A DNA stretch of 64,000 nucleotides from Alteraurantiacibacter buctensis (GCF_009827655.1 NZ_WTYV01000002.1:806657-870656), one strand, 5' to 3'; positions 1 to 9,377 are shown, numbered from the stretch's first letter. The notes: a model not told the origin generated them from the letters alone. Numbers and translations are program-made.

Positions 1-1941
1 GTGCTGAAGCTGACCGAGCAGATGATCGGCATGCCGCGCCACCTGGGCCAGCACGTGGGCGGCTTTATCCTGACGCAGAACCCGCTGACCGAGACGGTGC
101 CGATCGGCAACGGGGCCATGCCCGACCGCACCTTCATCGAGTGGGACAAGGACGATATCGAGGCGCTGGGCATCCTGAAGGTGGACGTGCTGGCGCTGGG
201 CATGCTCACCTGCATCCGCAAGTGCCTGGACCTGCTGGGCGCGCACCACGGGCGCGAGCTGACGCTGGCCACGGTCCCGCGCGAGGATCCGGAGGTTTAC
301 GCCATGCTGCGCAAAGGCGATTCGCTGGGCGTGTTCCAGGTGGAAAGCCGCGCGCAGATGAACATGCTGCCGCGCCTGCGCCCGCGCGAGTTCTATGACC
401 TGGTGATCCAGGTGGCCATCGTGCGACCGGGGCCGATCCAGGGCGACATGGTCCATCCCTACCTGAAGCGGCGACGCGGGGCGGAAGCCGTGCAGATTCC
501 AGCGCCCGCGCCCGAACACGGCCCGCCGGACGAACTGACCAGCATCCTGGGCCGCACGCTGGGGGTGCCGATCTTCCAGGAACAGGCGATGAAGATCGCG
601 CTGGATGCGGCAAGGTTCTCCAGCCTGGAGGCCAACCGGCTGAGGAAGGCCATGGCCACCTTCCGCAGCCGTGGCATGGTGGGCGAGCTGCAGGACATGA
701 TGGTGGAGCGCATGGTGGCGCGCGGCTATGATCGCGACTTCGCCCAGCGCTGCTTCAACCAGATCAGGGGCTTTGGCGAATACGGCTTCCCCGAAAGCCA
801 CGCCGCCAGCTTTGCCCACTTGGTCTATGTTTCCAGCTGGCTGAAATGCCACTTCCCGGCGGCCTTTGCCTGCGGCCTGCTCAATTCCCAGCCGATGGGC
901 TTCTATGCCCCGGCGCAGATCGTGCGGGATGCGCGCGAGCATGGCGTCATGGTGCTGGCGGTGGACGTGAATTGCAGCGAGTGGGACTGCACGCTGGAGC
1001 CGCAGGGGGAGGGCCGGGTGGCCCTTCGCCTGGGCCTGCGCCAGGTGGATGGCCTGCCCGAACACGTCGCCGCCGCCATCGTCGCCGCGCGCGCGGAGGG
1101 CGGGGCTTTCCGCGACGTGGCCGACGTGCGCGCCCGGGCACGGATCGGGCCGGCCCATGTGGAGCGGCTGGCCAGCGCCGATGCCTTCGGCTCGATCACC
1201 CTGTCGCGCCGGCAGGCGCTGTGGGATGCCCGCAGCCTGATCGCCGCGCCCGACCTGCCGCTGTTCGCCCATGCCGATGCGCGCGACGAGGGGGCAGAAC
1301 GGGGCCGCGCGGTCCTGCCGCTGATGCCGCTATCGGAAGAAGTGGTGACCGATTACCAGACCACCCGTCTCAGCCTCAAGGCGCATCCCATGGCCTTCCT
1401 GCGCTCCGGTCTGGCCGAGCGCGGCTTTGTGCGCGCCAGCGAGCTGAGGGATCGCAAGTTCCGCTCCATGGTGCAGGTGGCCGGTGTGGTGTTGATCCGC
1501 CAGCGGCCGGGCAGCGCCAAGGGCGTCTGCTTCATCACGCTGGAGGACGAGACCGGCGTCATCAACCTGGTGGTCTGGCCGGACCTGAAGGAGAAGCAGC
1601 GCAAGGTGGTGATGGGATCGCGCCTGATGGAAGTGCGCGGCCGGGTGGAATACGATGACGAGGTGATCCACGTTATCGCCCACCACATGACCGATGCGAC
1701 CGCGCAGCTCTATGCCCTGTCGGATACGCTGCTCAATGCGCCCATCGCCCGTGCCGACCATTGCAACAGCCCGCTGCCGGGCAAGTTCGGGCTGCGCCAG
1801 CCTGCGGGGCAAGCGGCAGAACCGGTGGAACCGTGGCAGCCGGTGCAGCCCGGCAACCGTGAATGCGGCTTTCACGATCCCAATACCCGCGGCCATCCGC
1901 GCAACGTGCGGATCATTCCGCCGTCTCGGGATTTCCATTAG
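1..1941 (+). CDS. dnaE2: Error-prone DNA polymerase DnaE2 (ImuC), C-terminal part
   Basis: Partial gene: its 5' end lies outside the window, and the 646 codons visible are the C-terminal part of a protein that is normally about 1,050-1,100 residues. DnaE2 is the damage-inducible, mutagenic C-family polymerase that works with ImuA and ImuB. The fragment reads straight from the polymerase core (MPRHLGQHVGGF, the DKDDIEALGILKVDVLALGM block) through the fingers region (VRPGPIQGDMVHPYLKRR, FGEYGFPESHAASFA) into a helix-hairpin-helix zone. It ends in an OB fold at about residues 490-570 (QVAGVVLIRQRPGSAKG, FITLEDETG). The FPESHAASFA motif and the short C-terminus without the replicative tail favour DnaE2 over DnaE1. 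The catalytic aspartates of the palm and the PHP domain are upstream and cannot be checked. imuA and imuB would be expected just upstream. Confidence 0.93.
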   Translation: MLKLTEQMIGMPRHLGQHVGGFILTQNPLTETVPIGNGAMPDRTFIEWDKDDIEALGILKVDVLALGMLTCIRKCLDLLGAHHGRELTLATVPREDPEVYAMLRKGDSLGVFQVESRAQMNMLPRLRPREFYDLVIQVAIVRPGPIQGDMVHPYLKRRRGAEAVQIPAPAPEHGPPDELTSILGRTLGVPIFQEQAMKIALDAARFSSLEANRLRKAMATFRSRGMVGELQDMMVERMVARGYDRDFAQRCFNQIRGFGEYGFPESHAASFAHLVYVSSWLKCHFPAAFACGLLNSQPMGFYAPAQIVRDAREHGVMVLAVDVNCSEWDCTLEPQGEGRVALRLGLRQVDGLPEHVAAAIVAARAEGGAFRDVADVRARARIGPAHVERLASADAFGSITLSRRQALWDARSLIAAPDLPLFAHADARDEGAERGRAVLPLMPLSEEVVTDYQTTRLSLKAHPMAFLRSGLAERGFVRASELRDRKFRSMVQVAGVVLIRQRPGSAKGVCFITLEDETGVINLVVWPDLKEKQRKVVMGSRLMEVRGRVEYDDEVIHVIAHHMTDATAQLYALSDTLLNAPIARADHCNSPLPGKFGLRQPAGQAAEPVEPWQPVQPGNRECGFHDPNTRGHPRNVRIIPPSRDFH

Positions 1942-1943
1942 CG

Positions 1944-2666
1944 ATGCAATTTTCGCGCACCATCGGCGACATGAAGCGCGATCGCGCGCTGCTGGTAATC
2001 CTGATGCTGGCCGCCGCCGCAATGGCGGGACGGGCCTGGCTACTGGAAAACCCGCAGCACGATCCCTTCGCCCCGCTATCGCTGGATCATCCCCCCGGCT
2101 GGGCCACGCAGAGCAAGCTGGCCGCCCTGCGGGACAACCTGCCCGCCTGCCGACAGGTGCTGGCGGAAGGGGCGGTAGACTTTGCTGAACTGCCGCCGTC
2201 AGGCGAGGGAGCCTGCAGACGCGAGGATCGCACGAGGGCCGATGGCAACTTGCTTTCGCCCGAAGGCGCCCAGATGACCTGCCAGACCATGTTGGGCCAC
2301 GAACTGTGGCTGCGCCATTCGGTCCAGCCGCTGGCGCAAGAGTTCCTTGGCAGCCGGGTCATGCGGATCGAGCACCTGGGAACCTACAATTGTCGCCGAA
2401 TCGGTGGTGGTGATGATGGCGACTGGAGCGAACACGCCACCGGCAATGCCATCGACATTGCCGCCTTCATCCTGGCCGACGGGCGTCGCGTTTCCGTGCT
2501 GGATGACTGGCAGGGAGGGGACGCGGCGGCCCGGTTCCTGCACAAGGTGCGCGACGGCGCCTGCGGCAGTTTTGCGACTGTTCTCTCGCCCGATTACAAC
2601 GCCGCCCACGCCGATCACCTGCATCTGGATCAGGCACCACGCATGATCGGCGGGGTCTGCCGCTGA
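1944..2666 (+). CDS. Extensin-like family protein (putative peptidoglycan LAS-type hydrolase)
   Basis: A 240-residue protein starting 2 nt after the dnaE2 stop. A second ATG at 1971 lies immediately before the hydrophobic stretch and is an equally good start. Residues about 14-33 form one membrane or signal-anchor segment, so the rest is periplasmic. The C-terminal 150 residues match the bacterial extensin-like C-terminal domain: a conserved Cys-rich start (GEGACRRED), then HATGNAIDIAAF and NAAHADHLHLD, which hold the His/Asp ligands typical of the LAS (DD-carboxypeptidase/lysostaphin) metallopeptidase fold. Cysteines near GTYNCRR and GVCR probably form disulfides. Role inferred: cell-wall remodelling. 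The substrate is unknown. Codirectional with dnaE2, so possibly cotranscribed, although no functional link is known. Confidence 0.8.
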   Translation: MQFSRTIGDMKRDRALLVILMLAAAAMAGRAWLLENPQHDPFAPLSLDHPPGWATQSKLAALRDNLPACRQVLAEGAVDFAELPPSGEGACRREDRTRADGNLLSPEGAQMTCQTMLGHELWLRHSVQPLAQEFLGSRVMRIEHLGTYNCRRIGGGDDGDWSEHATGNAIDIAAFILADGRRVSVLDDWQGGDAAARFLHKVRDGACGSFATVLSPDYNAAHADHLHLDQAPRMIGGVCR

Positions 2667-2716
2667 AGCGCCCTTCCGCTGCCGCCTCCATCCAAGTCAA
2701 TCCGAGGGCGCGGCAT

Positions 2717-2741
2717 AAAAAAACCCCCGCCGAAGCGGGGG
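2717..2741 (-). terminator. Rho-independent terminator of the 2768-3004 gene
   Basis: Seven-bp perfect stem CCCCCGC/GCGGGGG with a CGAA-type tetraloop (2724-2741). Read on the minus strand it is followed by seven consecutive T (plus-strand A at 2717-2723). It lies 27 bp past the stop of the small membrane protein. On the plus strand only CTTT follows, so it may serve the extensin-like gene weakly as well. Confidence 0.85.
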
Positions 2742-2767
2742 CTTTCAATTCCGGTTTGTCGCCGAGT

Positions 2768-3004
2768 TTACGGGCTGGCGGGCAGGGTGTTGCCGCTGCC
2801 ATCTTCGATCAGATAGATGATGCCGCCGCCCAAAATGACGAACAGGACCACCAGGAGAGCCTCGCTCATGGCAGCTTCGCTCTCAGCAACGGGCGAAGCC
2901 GAGCGGTCACCCGATTCGAAAGCGATCGGGGCAGCCGTGGCAGCCACGGACGAAAGCGTCACGGCACCAGCAACGGCCGTGGTTGCGATAATTTTCTTGA
3001 TCAT
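2768..3004 (-). CDS. Small secreted/membrane protein, unknown function
   Basis: A 78-residue protein that I do not recognise as a named family. The N-terminus is a clear signal sequence (MIKKIIATTAVAGAVTLSS, then VAATAAP, cleavage likely after ATA-A). A short polar linker follows, then one strongly hydrophobic segment at about residues 48-65 (SEALLVVLFVILGGGIIYL) and a polar tail ending DGSGNTLPASP. The predicted result is a small, single-span, mature membrane peptide with little outside the bilayer. An SD-like GAGGTAGG sits directly before the ATG, and a strong terminator follows, so it is a monocistronic unit. Its own promoter must lie in the 185-bp gap to phoB. The function cannot be told from the sequence. 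Confidence 0.75.
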   Translation of the reverse strand: MIKKIIATTAVAGAVTLSSVAATAAPIAFESGDRSASPVAESEAAMSEALLVVLFVILGGGIIYLIEDGSGNTLPASP

Positions 3005-3189
3005 CCTACCTCACTCGCTTCGCAAAACTATTACTGCGGTTGAACTGCGTCTTACTGCAATGCCGAACAACCCGTCAAGTTCCTACCGGCACTTAATTTG
3101 TCTGGAAAAGACCTGTGATGCATAAACATCACGCGCCAAACGCCTGAACCTATGTAAAAATCCTATGCCGTGAGCTTCGTTCCAGCCGC

Positions 3190-3879
3190 CTACACCGGCT
3201 CGAGCGCGTAGCCTGCGGAACGCACGGTTCGAATCGGATCGCGCATGTTGTCGACCGTCACCGCCTTGCGCAGACGCCGGATATGCACATCCACGGTGCG
3301 TTCCTCGATCTCGCTGCCGGTGCCCCAAACCGCATCCAGCAATTGGCTGCGGGTGAATACCCGCCGCGGATGCTCCATGAAGAACTTGATCAGCCGGTAC
3401 TCGGTGGGGCCAACCTGCAGCACCTTGCCGCGCCGCTCCACCCGGTGTGCGACGGGATCGAGCCGCAGATCGCCAACCTCGATGGTTTCGCCGGCCAGGG
3501 CAGGTCGGACACGGCGCAGCACGGCGGATACGCGGGCCAGCAACTCGCGCGGTGAAAAGGGCTTGGTCAGATAATCGTCGGCGCCGGTCTCCAGCCCGCG
3601 AACCCTGTCATCCTCGGCTTCGCGCGCGGTCAGCATGATGATCGGCACGTGGGCGGTCGCCTTGTCACGCCGCAGGCGGCGGCAGACTTCGATGCCGCTG
3701 ATGCCCTCGATCATCCAGTCGAGGATCACCAGATCGGGCACGTCCTCCGCCGCCAGCATCATGGCCTCCTCGCCATCGGCGGTCACGCGAACGGCGTAGC
3801 CTTCGCTTTCGAAACGATATTCCAGCAGTTCGGCGAGAGCCGTATCGTCTTCGACCAGCAGCAGCTTGGGAGCGGACAT
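3190..3879 (-). CDS. phoB: Phosphate regulon response regulator PhoB
   Basis: A 229-residue OmpR/PhoB-type response regulator. The receiver domain (about 5-118) has the acidic pair EDD, the phospho-acceptor Asp at residue 54 in VILDWMIEG, the Thr in IIMLTAREAE and the Lys in YLTKPFSP. The C-terminal winged-helix domain (about 130-227) contains VGPTEYRLIKFFMEHP and the recognition-helix region VDVHIRRLRKAV. Phosphorylated by PhoR, it binds Pho boxes and recruits sigma-70. It is the last gene of the pst-phoU-phoB run, 79 bp behind phoU. The ATG at 3879 fits the family N-terminus (MSAPKLLLVEDD), and the reading frame open upstream of it overlaps phoU. Autoregulation through the Pho array before pstS is likely. 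Confidence 0.97.
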   Translation of the reverse strand: MSAPKLLLVEDDTALAELLEYRFESEGYAVRVTADGEEAMMLAAEDVPDLVILDWMIEGISGIEVCRRLRRDKATAHVPIIMLTAREAEDDRVRGLETGADDYLTKPFSPRELLARVSAVLRRVRPALAGETIEVGDLRLDPVAHRVERRGKVLQVGPTEYRLIKFFMEHPRRVFTRSQLLDAVWGTGSEIEERTVDVHIRRLRKAVTVDNMRDPIRTVRSAGYALEPV

Positions 3880-3958
3880 GGGTGGTTGCCTTCGTGGACC
3901 GGGATGCGGCCGTGTTTGATTCGCCCGCTTCATATGTCCCGAATGTGTCACCCGTGTT

Positions 3959-4627
3959 TCACCGTTCGATATCGGTGGGATAGGTGCCCAGCACCATGAA
4001 GTGGACCACTTCCCCCACGTTGGTCGCCTGGTCACCGATGCGTTCCAGGTTGCGGGCGACGAACAGCAACTCCGCCGCGCTGGATATGGTGGCCGGATTT
4101 TCGACCATGTAGCTGACGAGGTTGCGGAAGATGCTGTCATAGAAGGCATCCACCTTGCGATCGCGCTCGATCACCTCGCGCGCGGTGATGGGATCGCGCG
4201 CGGCATAGGCGGTCAGCACGTCGTGCACCATCTCCGCACCAAGTTCGGCCATGGCGGGCAGCAGGGTCAGCGGTTCGAACCGGTTGCGGCCCTCGATGTT
4301 CGGCGCGCGCTTCGCAATGTTCTTGGCGTAATCGCCGATCCGCTCGATCACGCTGGCGATCTTGAGTGCGGCGATGATCTCGCGCAGGTCATCGGCCATC
4401 GGGGCGCGGAGGGCGAGAACGCGGACAGCCATCGCGTCCACTTCCATTTCCAGCGCGTCCAGCTTCTTGTCGCGCGCCACCACTTCTGCGGCCAGCGCCT
4501 CGTCACCCGTAACCAGGGCCTGCATGGCCTGCTGCACCGCCAGCTCGGCCAGCCCGCCCATCTCCGCGATCAGGCCGCGCAGGCGGGTAATGTCCTCGTC
4601 GAACGCCTTGACCGTATGCTCTGCCAT
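3959..4627 (-). CDS. phoU: Phosphate signalling complex protein PhoU
   Basis: A 222-residue, all-helical PhoU with the two repeated three-helix bundles. Each repeat ends with the metal-binding E/DxxxD-type motif, seen as IERIGDYAKNIAKR (repeat 1) and LERIGDQATNVGEVV (repeat 2). PhoU couples the PstSCAB transporter to PhoR and is needed to shut the Pho response off when phosphate is plentiful. The ATG overlaps the pstB stop by one base (TGATG), which indicates translational coupling. Gene order pstB-phoU-phoB is the common alphaproteobacterial arrangement. Confidence 0.97.
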   Translation of the reverse strand: MAEHTVKAFDEDITRLRGLIAEMGGLAELAVQQAMQALVTGDEALAAEVVARDKKLDALEMEVDAMAVRVLALRAPMADDLREIIAALKIASVIERIGDYAKNIAKRAPNIEGRNRFEPLTLLPAMAELGAEMVHDVLTAYAARDPITAREVIERDRKVDAFYDSIFRNLVSYMVENPATISSAAELLFVARNLERIGDQATNVGEVVHFMVLGTYPTDIER

Positions 4628-5424
4628 CAGCCGTACCTGCCCGTAATGTAATCCTGCGTGCGCTTTTCGCGCGGATTGGTGAAGATGTCCGAGGTATGGC
4701 CGTATTCCACCAGGTGGCCAAGATGGAAGAAGGCCGTGCGCTGGGATACGCGCGCTGCCTGCTGCATCGAGTGGGTGACGATGACGATGGCATAGCGGCC
4801 GCGCAGATCGTCGATCAGTTCCTCGATGCGGGCTGTGGCGATCGGATCGAGAGCCGAGCACGGCTCGTCCATCAGGATCACTTCGGGATCGACCGCGATG
4901 GCGCGGGCAATGCACAGGCGCTGCTGCTGGCCACCCGATAGCGCGGTGCCTGAATCCTGCAGCCGGTCCTTCACCTCGTCCCACAGGCCCGCGCGGTGCA
5001 GGCTGCGCTCCACGATGGCGTCCAGCTCTGCCTTGCCCTGGGCCAGCCCGTGGATCTTGGGGCCGTAAGCAATGTTCTCGTAGATCGACTTGGGGAAGGG
5101 GTTGGGCTTCTGGAACACCATGCCCACCCGGGCGCGCAACTGCACCACGTCCATGCCGGAACGGTAGATGTCTTCGCCGTCAAGCTCGATCAGCCCTTCC
5201 ACGCGGGCCGAGCCGATGGTGTCGTTCATGCGGTTGAGCGTGCGCAGGAAGGTGGACTTGCCGCAGCCCGACGGGCCGATGAAGGCGGTCACGTGTTCCT
5301 GGTGGATATCGATCGAGACGTTGTCGATCGCCCGCTTCTCGCCGTAGAACACGGACACATCCGTGGCGCGGATCTTGGGTTCGCCCTGGTCGCTGGCGGG
5401 ATTGGCGTTCACTTCGCTTACCAT
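4627..5424 (-). CDS. pstB: Phosphate ABC transporter ATPase PstB
   Basis: A 265-residue ABC ATPase. It has Walker [10 protein letters not shown] at about 50-58, a Q-loop region [19 protein letters not shown] that is diagnostic for PstB, the signature [14 protein letters not shown], Walker [14 protein letters not shown] and the switch VTHSMQQA. It powers high-affinity phosphate import by PstCA. The chosen ATG at 5424 overlaps the end of pstA by 7 nt. A longer reading upstream would run into pstA and has no family support. PhoU follows with a 1-nt overlap. Confidence 0.98.
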   Translation of the reverse strand: MVSEVNANPASDQGEPKIRATDVSVFYGEKRAIDNVSIDIHQEHVTAFIGPSGCGKSTFLRTLNRMNDTIGSARVEGLIELDGEDIYRSGMDVVQLRARVGMVFQKPNPFPKSIYENIAYGPKIHGLAQGKAELDAIVERSLHRAGLWDEVKDRLQDSGTALSGGQQQRLCIARAIAVDPEVILMDEPCSALDPIATARIEELIDDLRGRYAIVIVTHSMQQAARVSQRTAFFHLGHLVEYGHTSDIFTNPREKRTQDYITGRYG

Positions 5425-6683
5425 TTCTTTTCGAACCTGTTGCGCAGATAGATGGCGAGGCCGTTCATCAGCAGGAGGAAGGCCAGCAGCACGATGATGG
5501 CGGCGCTGGTGCGTTCCACGAAGCCGCGGTCGATCTGGTCGGACCACAGGTAGATCTGCATCGGCAGCACGGTGGCGTTATCGGTGAAGCCTTCGGGCGG
5601 GGTGGAAACGAAGGCGCGCATACCGATCAGCAGCAGCGGCGCGGTTTCGCCCAGCGCGCGGGCCATGCCGATGATGGTGCCGGTCAGGATGCCCGGCAGG
5701 GCCAGCGGCAGCACGTGGTGGAACACCACCTGCACCGGCGAGGCGCCGATGGCCAGCGCACCGTCACGGATGCTGGGCGGCACGGCCTTGATGGCGTTGC
5801 GGCCGGAAATCACGATCACCGGCATGGTCATCAGCGCCAGCGTCATGCCGCCGATCAGCGGGGCCGAGCGATAGCCGGGGAACAGCGTCAGGAACACGGC
5901 CAGCCCCAGCAGGCCGAAGATGATCGAGGGGACCGCCGCCAGGTTGTTGATCGACACTTCAATCAGGTCGGTCCAGCGGTTCTTGGGGGCGTATTCCTCA
6001 AGGTAGAGCGCGGCCAGCACGCCAACCGGGAAAGCCAGCAGCAGGGTGACGATCATCGTCAGCATCGAACCCTTGAGGGCGCCCCAGATGCCGACGAGCT
6101 GTGGATCGGTTGCGTCTGAGCGCTGCATGAAGCCGGGGTCGAAGCTGTCGGTCAGCAGGCCGCGTTCGGCCAGGTCCCGGGCGAGCGGCTGGAGGTCTAC
6201 CTTGCCGTCACCAGCGTAGGCCGATGCCAGGTCTTCATTGGTGGCCAAGCTGAAAGTCTGCTGGCCGCGAGCGAGGGCGGGATCGGCGGCGATTGCGCTG
6301 GCAACTTCGCGCCATGCCTCGGGGTTGAGTTGCGCCGCGCCTTCTGCACCCAGCGCCTGCTCGGCGGCAAAGCCGACCACTTCCGGCAGCCCCTGGCCCT
6401 GCAGCGAGCGGACGATACCGTTTTCGTCCACCCCCTGCGGCACGCTGATGCCGACTTGGGTGAAATCGATCGGCACCTTCAGTTCGGTCCGCTGGAAGCC
6501 GCCCAGGCCGTTGAACAGCATGGTCCCCAGCAGCACCACCAGCACAGCCACGGAGAAGATCACCGCGCCCATGCCCAGCGCCTTGAAGCGCCGCTCGGCA
6601 GCATAGCGCTGCTTCAGCCGCGTCTCGAACTGCGGTGTGCGCGTGCGGCCCAGGGGGGCAGCAGGGGGAGGGGTGTCACTCAT
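5418..6683 (-). CDS. pstA: Phosphate ABC transporter permease PstA
   Basis: A 421-residue inner-membrane permease. TM1 is at about 38-60, followed by a long periplasmic insertion (roughly residues 65-190), and then the conserved five-helix permease core with the EAA-type loop ([29 protein letters not shown]). It is longer than E. coli PstA (about 296 residues) because of the periplasmic insertion, a feature seen in many alphaproteobacterial PstA proteins. The ATG at 6683 overlaps the pstC end by 8 nt; the N-terminal [13 protein letters not shown] is a short cytosolic lead. It pairs with PstC to form the channel. Confidence 0.96.
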   Translation of the reverse strand: MSDTPPPAAPLGRTRTPQFETRLKQRYAAERRFKALGMGAVIFSVAVLVVLLGTMLFNGLGGFQRTELKVPIDFTQVGISVPQGVDENGIVRSLQGQGLPEVVGFAAEQALGAEGAAQLNPEAWREVASAIAADPALARGQQTFSLATNEDLASAYAGDGKVDLQPLARDLAERGLLTDSFDPGFMQRSDATDPQLVGIWGALKGSMLTMIVTLLLAFPVGVLAALYLEEYAPKNRWTDLIEVSINNLAAVPSIIFGLLGLAVFLTLFPGYRSAPLIGGMTLALMTMPVIVISGRNAIKAVPPSIRDGALAIGASPVQVVFHHVLPLALPGILTGTIIGMARALGETAPLLLIGMRAFVSTPPEGFTDNATVLPMQIYLWSDQIDRGFVERTSAAIIVLLAFLLLMNGLAIYLRNRFEKKW

Positions 6684-8061
6684 AGGCTTCACGGAACCGC
6701 TTGACCACTCGCAGGGCAACCACGTTGAGCGCCAGGGTGATGATGAACAGCACGAAGCCCAGGGCAAAGGCGCTGAGCGTTGCGGGGTGGTCCAGGCTCG
6801 CCTCGCCGGTCAACATGGCGACGATCTGGAAAGTGACCGTGGTCATCGCTTCGAACGGGTTGGCCGAGAGATTGGCCGCGGCACCGGCGGCCATCACTAC
6901 GATCATCGTCTCGCCGATGGCGCGGCTGACCGCCAGCATGATGCCCGCCACGACTCCGGGCAGGGCGGCGGGGATCAGCACGCGGCGGATCGTCTCATTG
7001 GTGGTGGCGCCCATGGCCAGGCTGCCATCGCGCATGGCCTGGGGCACGGCGGTGATCGAATCGTCGGCGAGCGAGGAGACCAGCGGGATGATCATGATGC
7101 CCATCACCGCACCGGCCGCCAGCGCGCTCTCGCTCGATGCGCTGGAAATGCCGATGGCCAGGGCCATGTCGCGGATGGCGGGGGCCACGGTCAAAGCGGC
7201 GAAATAGCCGTAGACCACGGTGGGCACGCCGGCGAGCAGCTCCAGCGCCGGCTTGACCCACTGGCGCAGGCGTGGCGGGGCATATTGCGTGAGGTAGATG
7301 GCGCTCATCAGGCCAAGCGGGATGGCCACAATCATGGCGATGATCGCGCCGATAAAGATGGTGCCCCAGAACAGCGGTATCGCGCCATAGCGGCTGCCGT
7401 CCGGATTGGCCGAATTGGCCATCGGATCGGGCGCCCAGTGGGTGCCGAACAGGAAATCGACCGGGCTGACCATGCCGAAGAAACGCCAGGTCTCGAACAC
7501 CAGCGTCACGAAAATGCCGAAGGTGGTCAGGATCGCCACCAGCGAAGCGAGGAACAGCACGACCAGCACGCCGCGCTCCACCCGGGTGCGGGCGGCGAAA
7601 TCCGGCTTTTGGCGCGTGAAGGCCCAGGCGGCTCCGGCCAGGCCCAGCAGCAGGGTAACGGCAAGGCCGATCCAGCCGTACAGGGCGGTCGCTTCGCGGA
7701 AGGGTTCGACGAGGGCTGCGGCTTCCGGAATGGCCGTGCTGGCGGCCACACCGTTTGCCACGTCCTGCGCCTGGTTCAGGATGGCATCGCGCCGCATGCC
7801 GAAGGCCGGCAGGGCAGCCCCGGCCGGCTGGCTGACCGCGTGCTGCAGGATCAGGCCGGGCGAAATGGCATTCCATAGCGCCGCGAACAGCAGCATCGGG
7901 CCGCCGATCCAAAGCGCGGCGTACCACGCATGATAGACCGGCAGGGCAGCAAGGCGACCGTTCGCTACCTCGCGCTTGAAGCGCCAGGCACGCGACCGGG
8001 CCACCAGCCAGCCGGCAAGCCCGAGGCCGATGGCCAGGAACAGCAGGATGGCGGGTGGCAT
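6676..8061 (-). CDS. pstC: Phosphate ABC transporter permease PstC
   Basis: A 461-residue permease. Extra N-terminal membrane segments (about 4-22 and 47-70) and a periplasmic region precede the usual core with LTQYAPPRLRQWVKPALELLAGVPTV (conserved PstC signature, seen in pieces) and the coupling loop AMRDGSLAMGATTNETIRRVLIPAALPG. At 461 residues it is well above the roughly 320 of E. coli, in line with the long PstC form of alphaproteobacteria. It starts 19 nt after the pstS stop and overlaps pstA. Role: one half of the transmembrane phosphate channel. Confidence 0.96.
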   Translation of the reverse strand: MPPAILLFLAIGLGLAGWLVARSRAWRFKREVANGRLAALPVYHAWYAALWIGGPMLLFAALWNAISPGLILQHAVSQPAGAALPAFGMRRDAILNQAQDVANGVAASTAIPEAAALVEPFREATALYGWIGLAVTLLLGLAGAAWAFTRQKPDFAARTRVERGVLVVLFLASLVAILTTFGIFVTLVFETWRFFGMVSPVDFLFGTHWAPDPMANSANPDGSRYGAIPLFWGTIFIGAIIAMIVAIPLGLMSAIYLTQYAPPRLRQWVKPALELLAGVPTVVYGYFAALTVAPAIRDMALAIGISSASSESALAAGAVMGIMIIPLVSSLADDSITAVPQAMRDGSLAMGATTNETIRRVLIPAALPGVVAGIMLAVSRAIGETMIVVMAAGAAANLSANPFEAMTTVTFQIVAMLTGEASLDHPATLSAFALGFVLFIITLALNVVALRVVKRFREAYE

Positions 8062-8080
8062 GGTGCGTGTTGGTCCGTTG

Positions 8081-9124
8081 TTATTTGAAGTCGGCTGCGG
8101 TCAACGCCGGGAAGTCATTGGCCGCAGTTGCGCTGCGAGCCATAACGTCATCCGGGCTGGCGACAAGGCCGATAGCAGCCAGCGGGCCCTCGCGTCCCCA
8201 GCTTTGCGCCCAGGTCGCGATGAATTCGCGCAGGCCGGCGACGGCGTCCACATGGTCCTTCTTCACATATATGAAGAGCGGACGGGCACCCGGATAGAGG
8301 AAGCTGGCGATGTTTTCATAAGTCGGCTCAACCCCGTTCATCGGCAGCCCGTGGAGCCGGTCAAGGTTCTCCTCCATGTAGGAATAGCCGAACACGCCCA
8401 CGGCATTGGGATTGCCTTCGATCTTCTGGACGATCAGGTTGTCCTGCTCGCCCTGGTCGACATAGGCCCCGTCGCTGCGGACTTCGGTGCAGACCTGCTG
8501 GTAGCGATCCTCGTCCGATTCCTTCAGCGCTTCCATTTCGGGGTTGGTCTTGCAGCCGGCTTCCAGCACCAGTTCCTTCAGCGCATCGCGCGTGCCGGAG
8601 GTGCTGGGCGGGCCGTAGACCAGGATCGGCAGATTGGGCAGCGAGGGATCCACGTCGCTCCAGTTACGGGCGGTCTGCTCTTCGCCATAAGGGCTGGCTG
8701 CCAGCGCGCGATAGACGATCTCGGGCGTCAGGTTCATCTGGATGCCGCCGTTGGCCGCAGCGAAGGCGATACCGTCAAGACCCACCTGGATCTCGGTGAC
8801 GTTGGTCACCCCGTTGGCCTGGCAAGTCTCGAACTCGCTCAACTTCATGCGGCGGCTGGCATTGGCGATGCTGGGGGTTTCCGGGCCGGTGCCCTCGCAG
8901 AACAGGGCAATGCCCGAGCCCGTGCCGTTCGATTCGATCAGCGGGGCTGCGAAATCGGGGAAGTTGCGGGTGAAGGTTTCCGACACGACGGTCGAGAACG
9001 GGTACACGGTGGACGAACCCACCACGCGGATTGCGCCGCTGCCATCCGATGAGCTGCCGCTACCGCAGGCTGCCAGCGATGCTGCGCCCAGCGCGGCCAC
9101 CGCAAACTTGAAGGTCTTGTGCAT
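8081..9124 (-). CDS. pstS: Phosphate-binding lipoprotein PstS
   Basis: A 347-residue periplasmic phosphate-binding protein. The N-terminus is a lipoprotein signal with the lipobox LAAC (Cys at residue 20), followed by a Ser/Gly-rich linker. The mature part begins IRVVGSSTVYPFS, the standard first phosphate-binding loop. Other loops visible are SNGTGSGIALFCEG, IANASRRMK and YGPPSTSGTRDALKEL. It belongs to the larger PstS/SphX-like class found in marine alphaproteobacteria. First gene of the pstSCAB-phoUB run. The 253-bp upstream gap to phoR carries phased Pho half-sites. Confidence 0.97.
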   Translation of the reverse strand: MHKTFKFAVAALGAASLAACGSGSSSDGSGAIRVVGSSTVYPFSTVVSETFTRNFPDFAAPLIESNGTGSGIALFCEGTGPETPSIANASRRMKLSEFETCQANGVTNVTEIQVGLDGIAFAAANGGIQMNLTPEIVYRALAASPYGEEQTARNWSDVDPSLPNLPILVYGPPSTSGTRDALKELVLEAGCKTNPEMEALKESDEDRYQQVCTEVRSDGAYVDQGEQDNLIVQKIEGNPNAVGVFGYSYMEENLDRLHGLPMNGVEPTYENIASFLYPGARPLFIYVKKDHVDAVAGLREFIATWAQSWGREGPLAAIGLVASPDDVMARSATAANDFPALTAADFK

Positions 9125-9267
9125 TATCGTAGGTCCACTTCCTGTGTGCTCTGCGCGTTAGGAGCGCTGTGTTACGGTTCTAAGAAAGACGCCGGACATT
9201 CCACTGTCACATGCTGCGGTCCGGAGGGCAGCTAGGCAAGAAGGCTGACGCGAAGGCGAATCCATTT

Positions 9268-9329
9268 CTGTCTGTAATGTGACAAGCTTGCGGCCCCTCT
9301 ATGACCGGTCGATTGCACTTTTGTGACAG
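9268..9329 (-). promoter_or_regulatory. Array of phased Pho-box half-sites before pstS
   Basis: On the minus strand, 7-mers resembling the PhoB half-site CTGTCAT/C recur on an 11-bp grid: CTGTCAC at 9329-9323, GTGCAAT at 9318-9312 (weak), CGGTCAT at 9307-9301, TTGTCAC at 9285-9279 and CAGACAG at 9274-9268 (weak). Their spacers are A/T-leaning (AAAA, ATTA). The three good half-sites are exactly 22 bp apart, that is, every second 11-bp repeat. A further CTGTCAC lies on the plus strand at 9204-9210. The position, about 145-205 bp before the pstS ATG and directly behind phoR, fits PhoB control of the transporter operon. No matching -10 was identified with confidence. Confidence 0.6.
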
Positions 9330-9377
9330 TCGCGGAAAAGCCTGTCGATCAGCCGTCACGCGGGCCGAGGCTGACGG

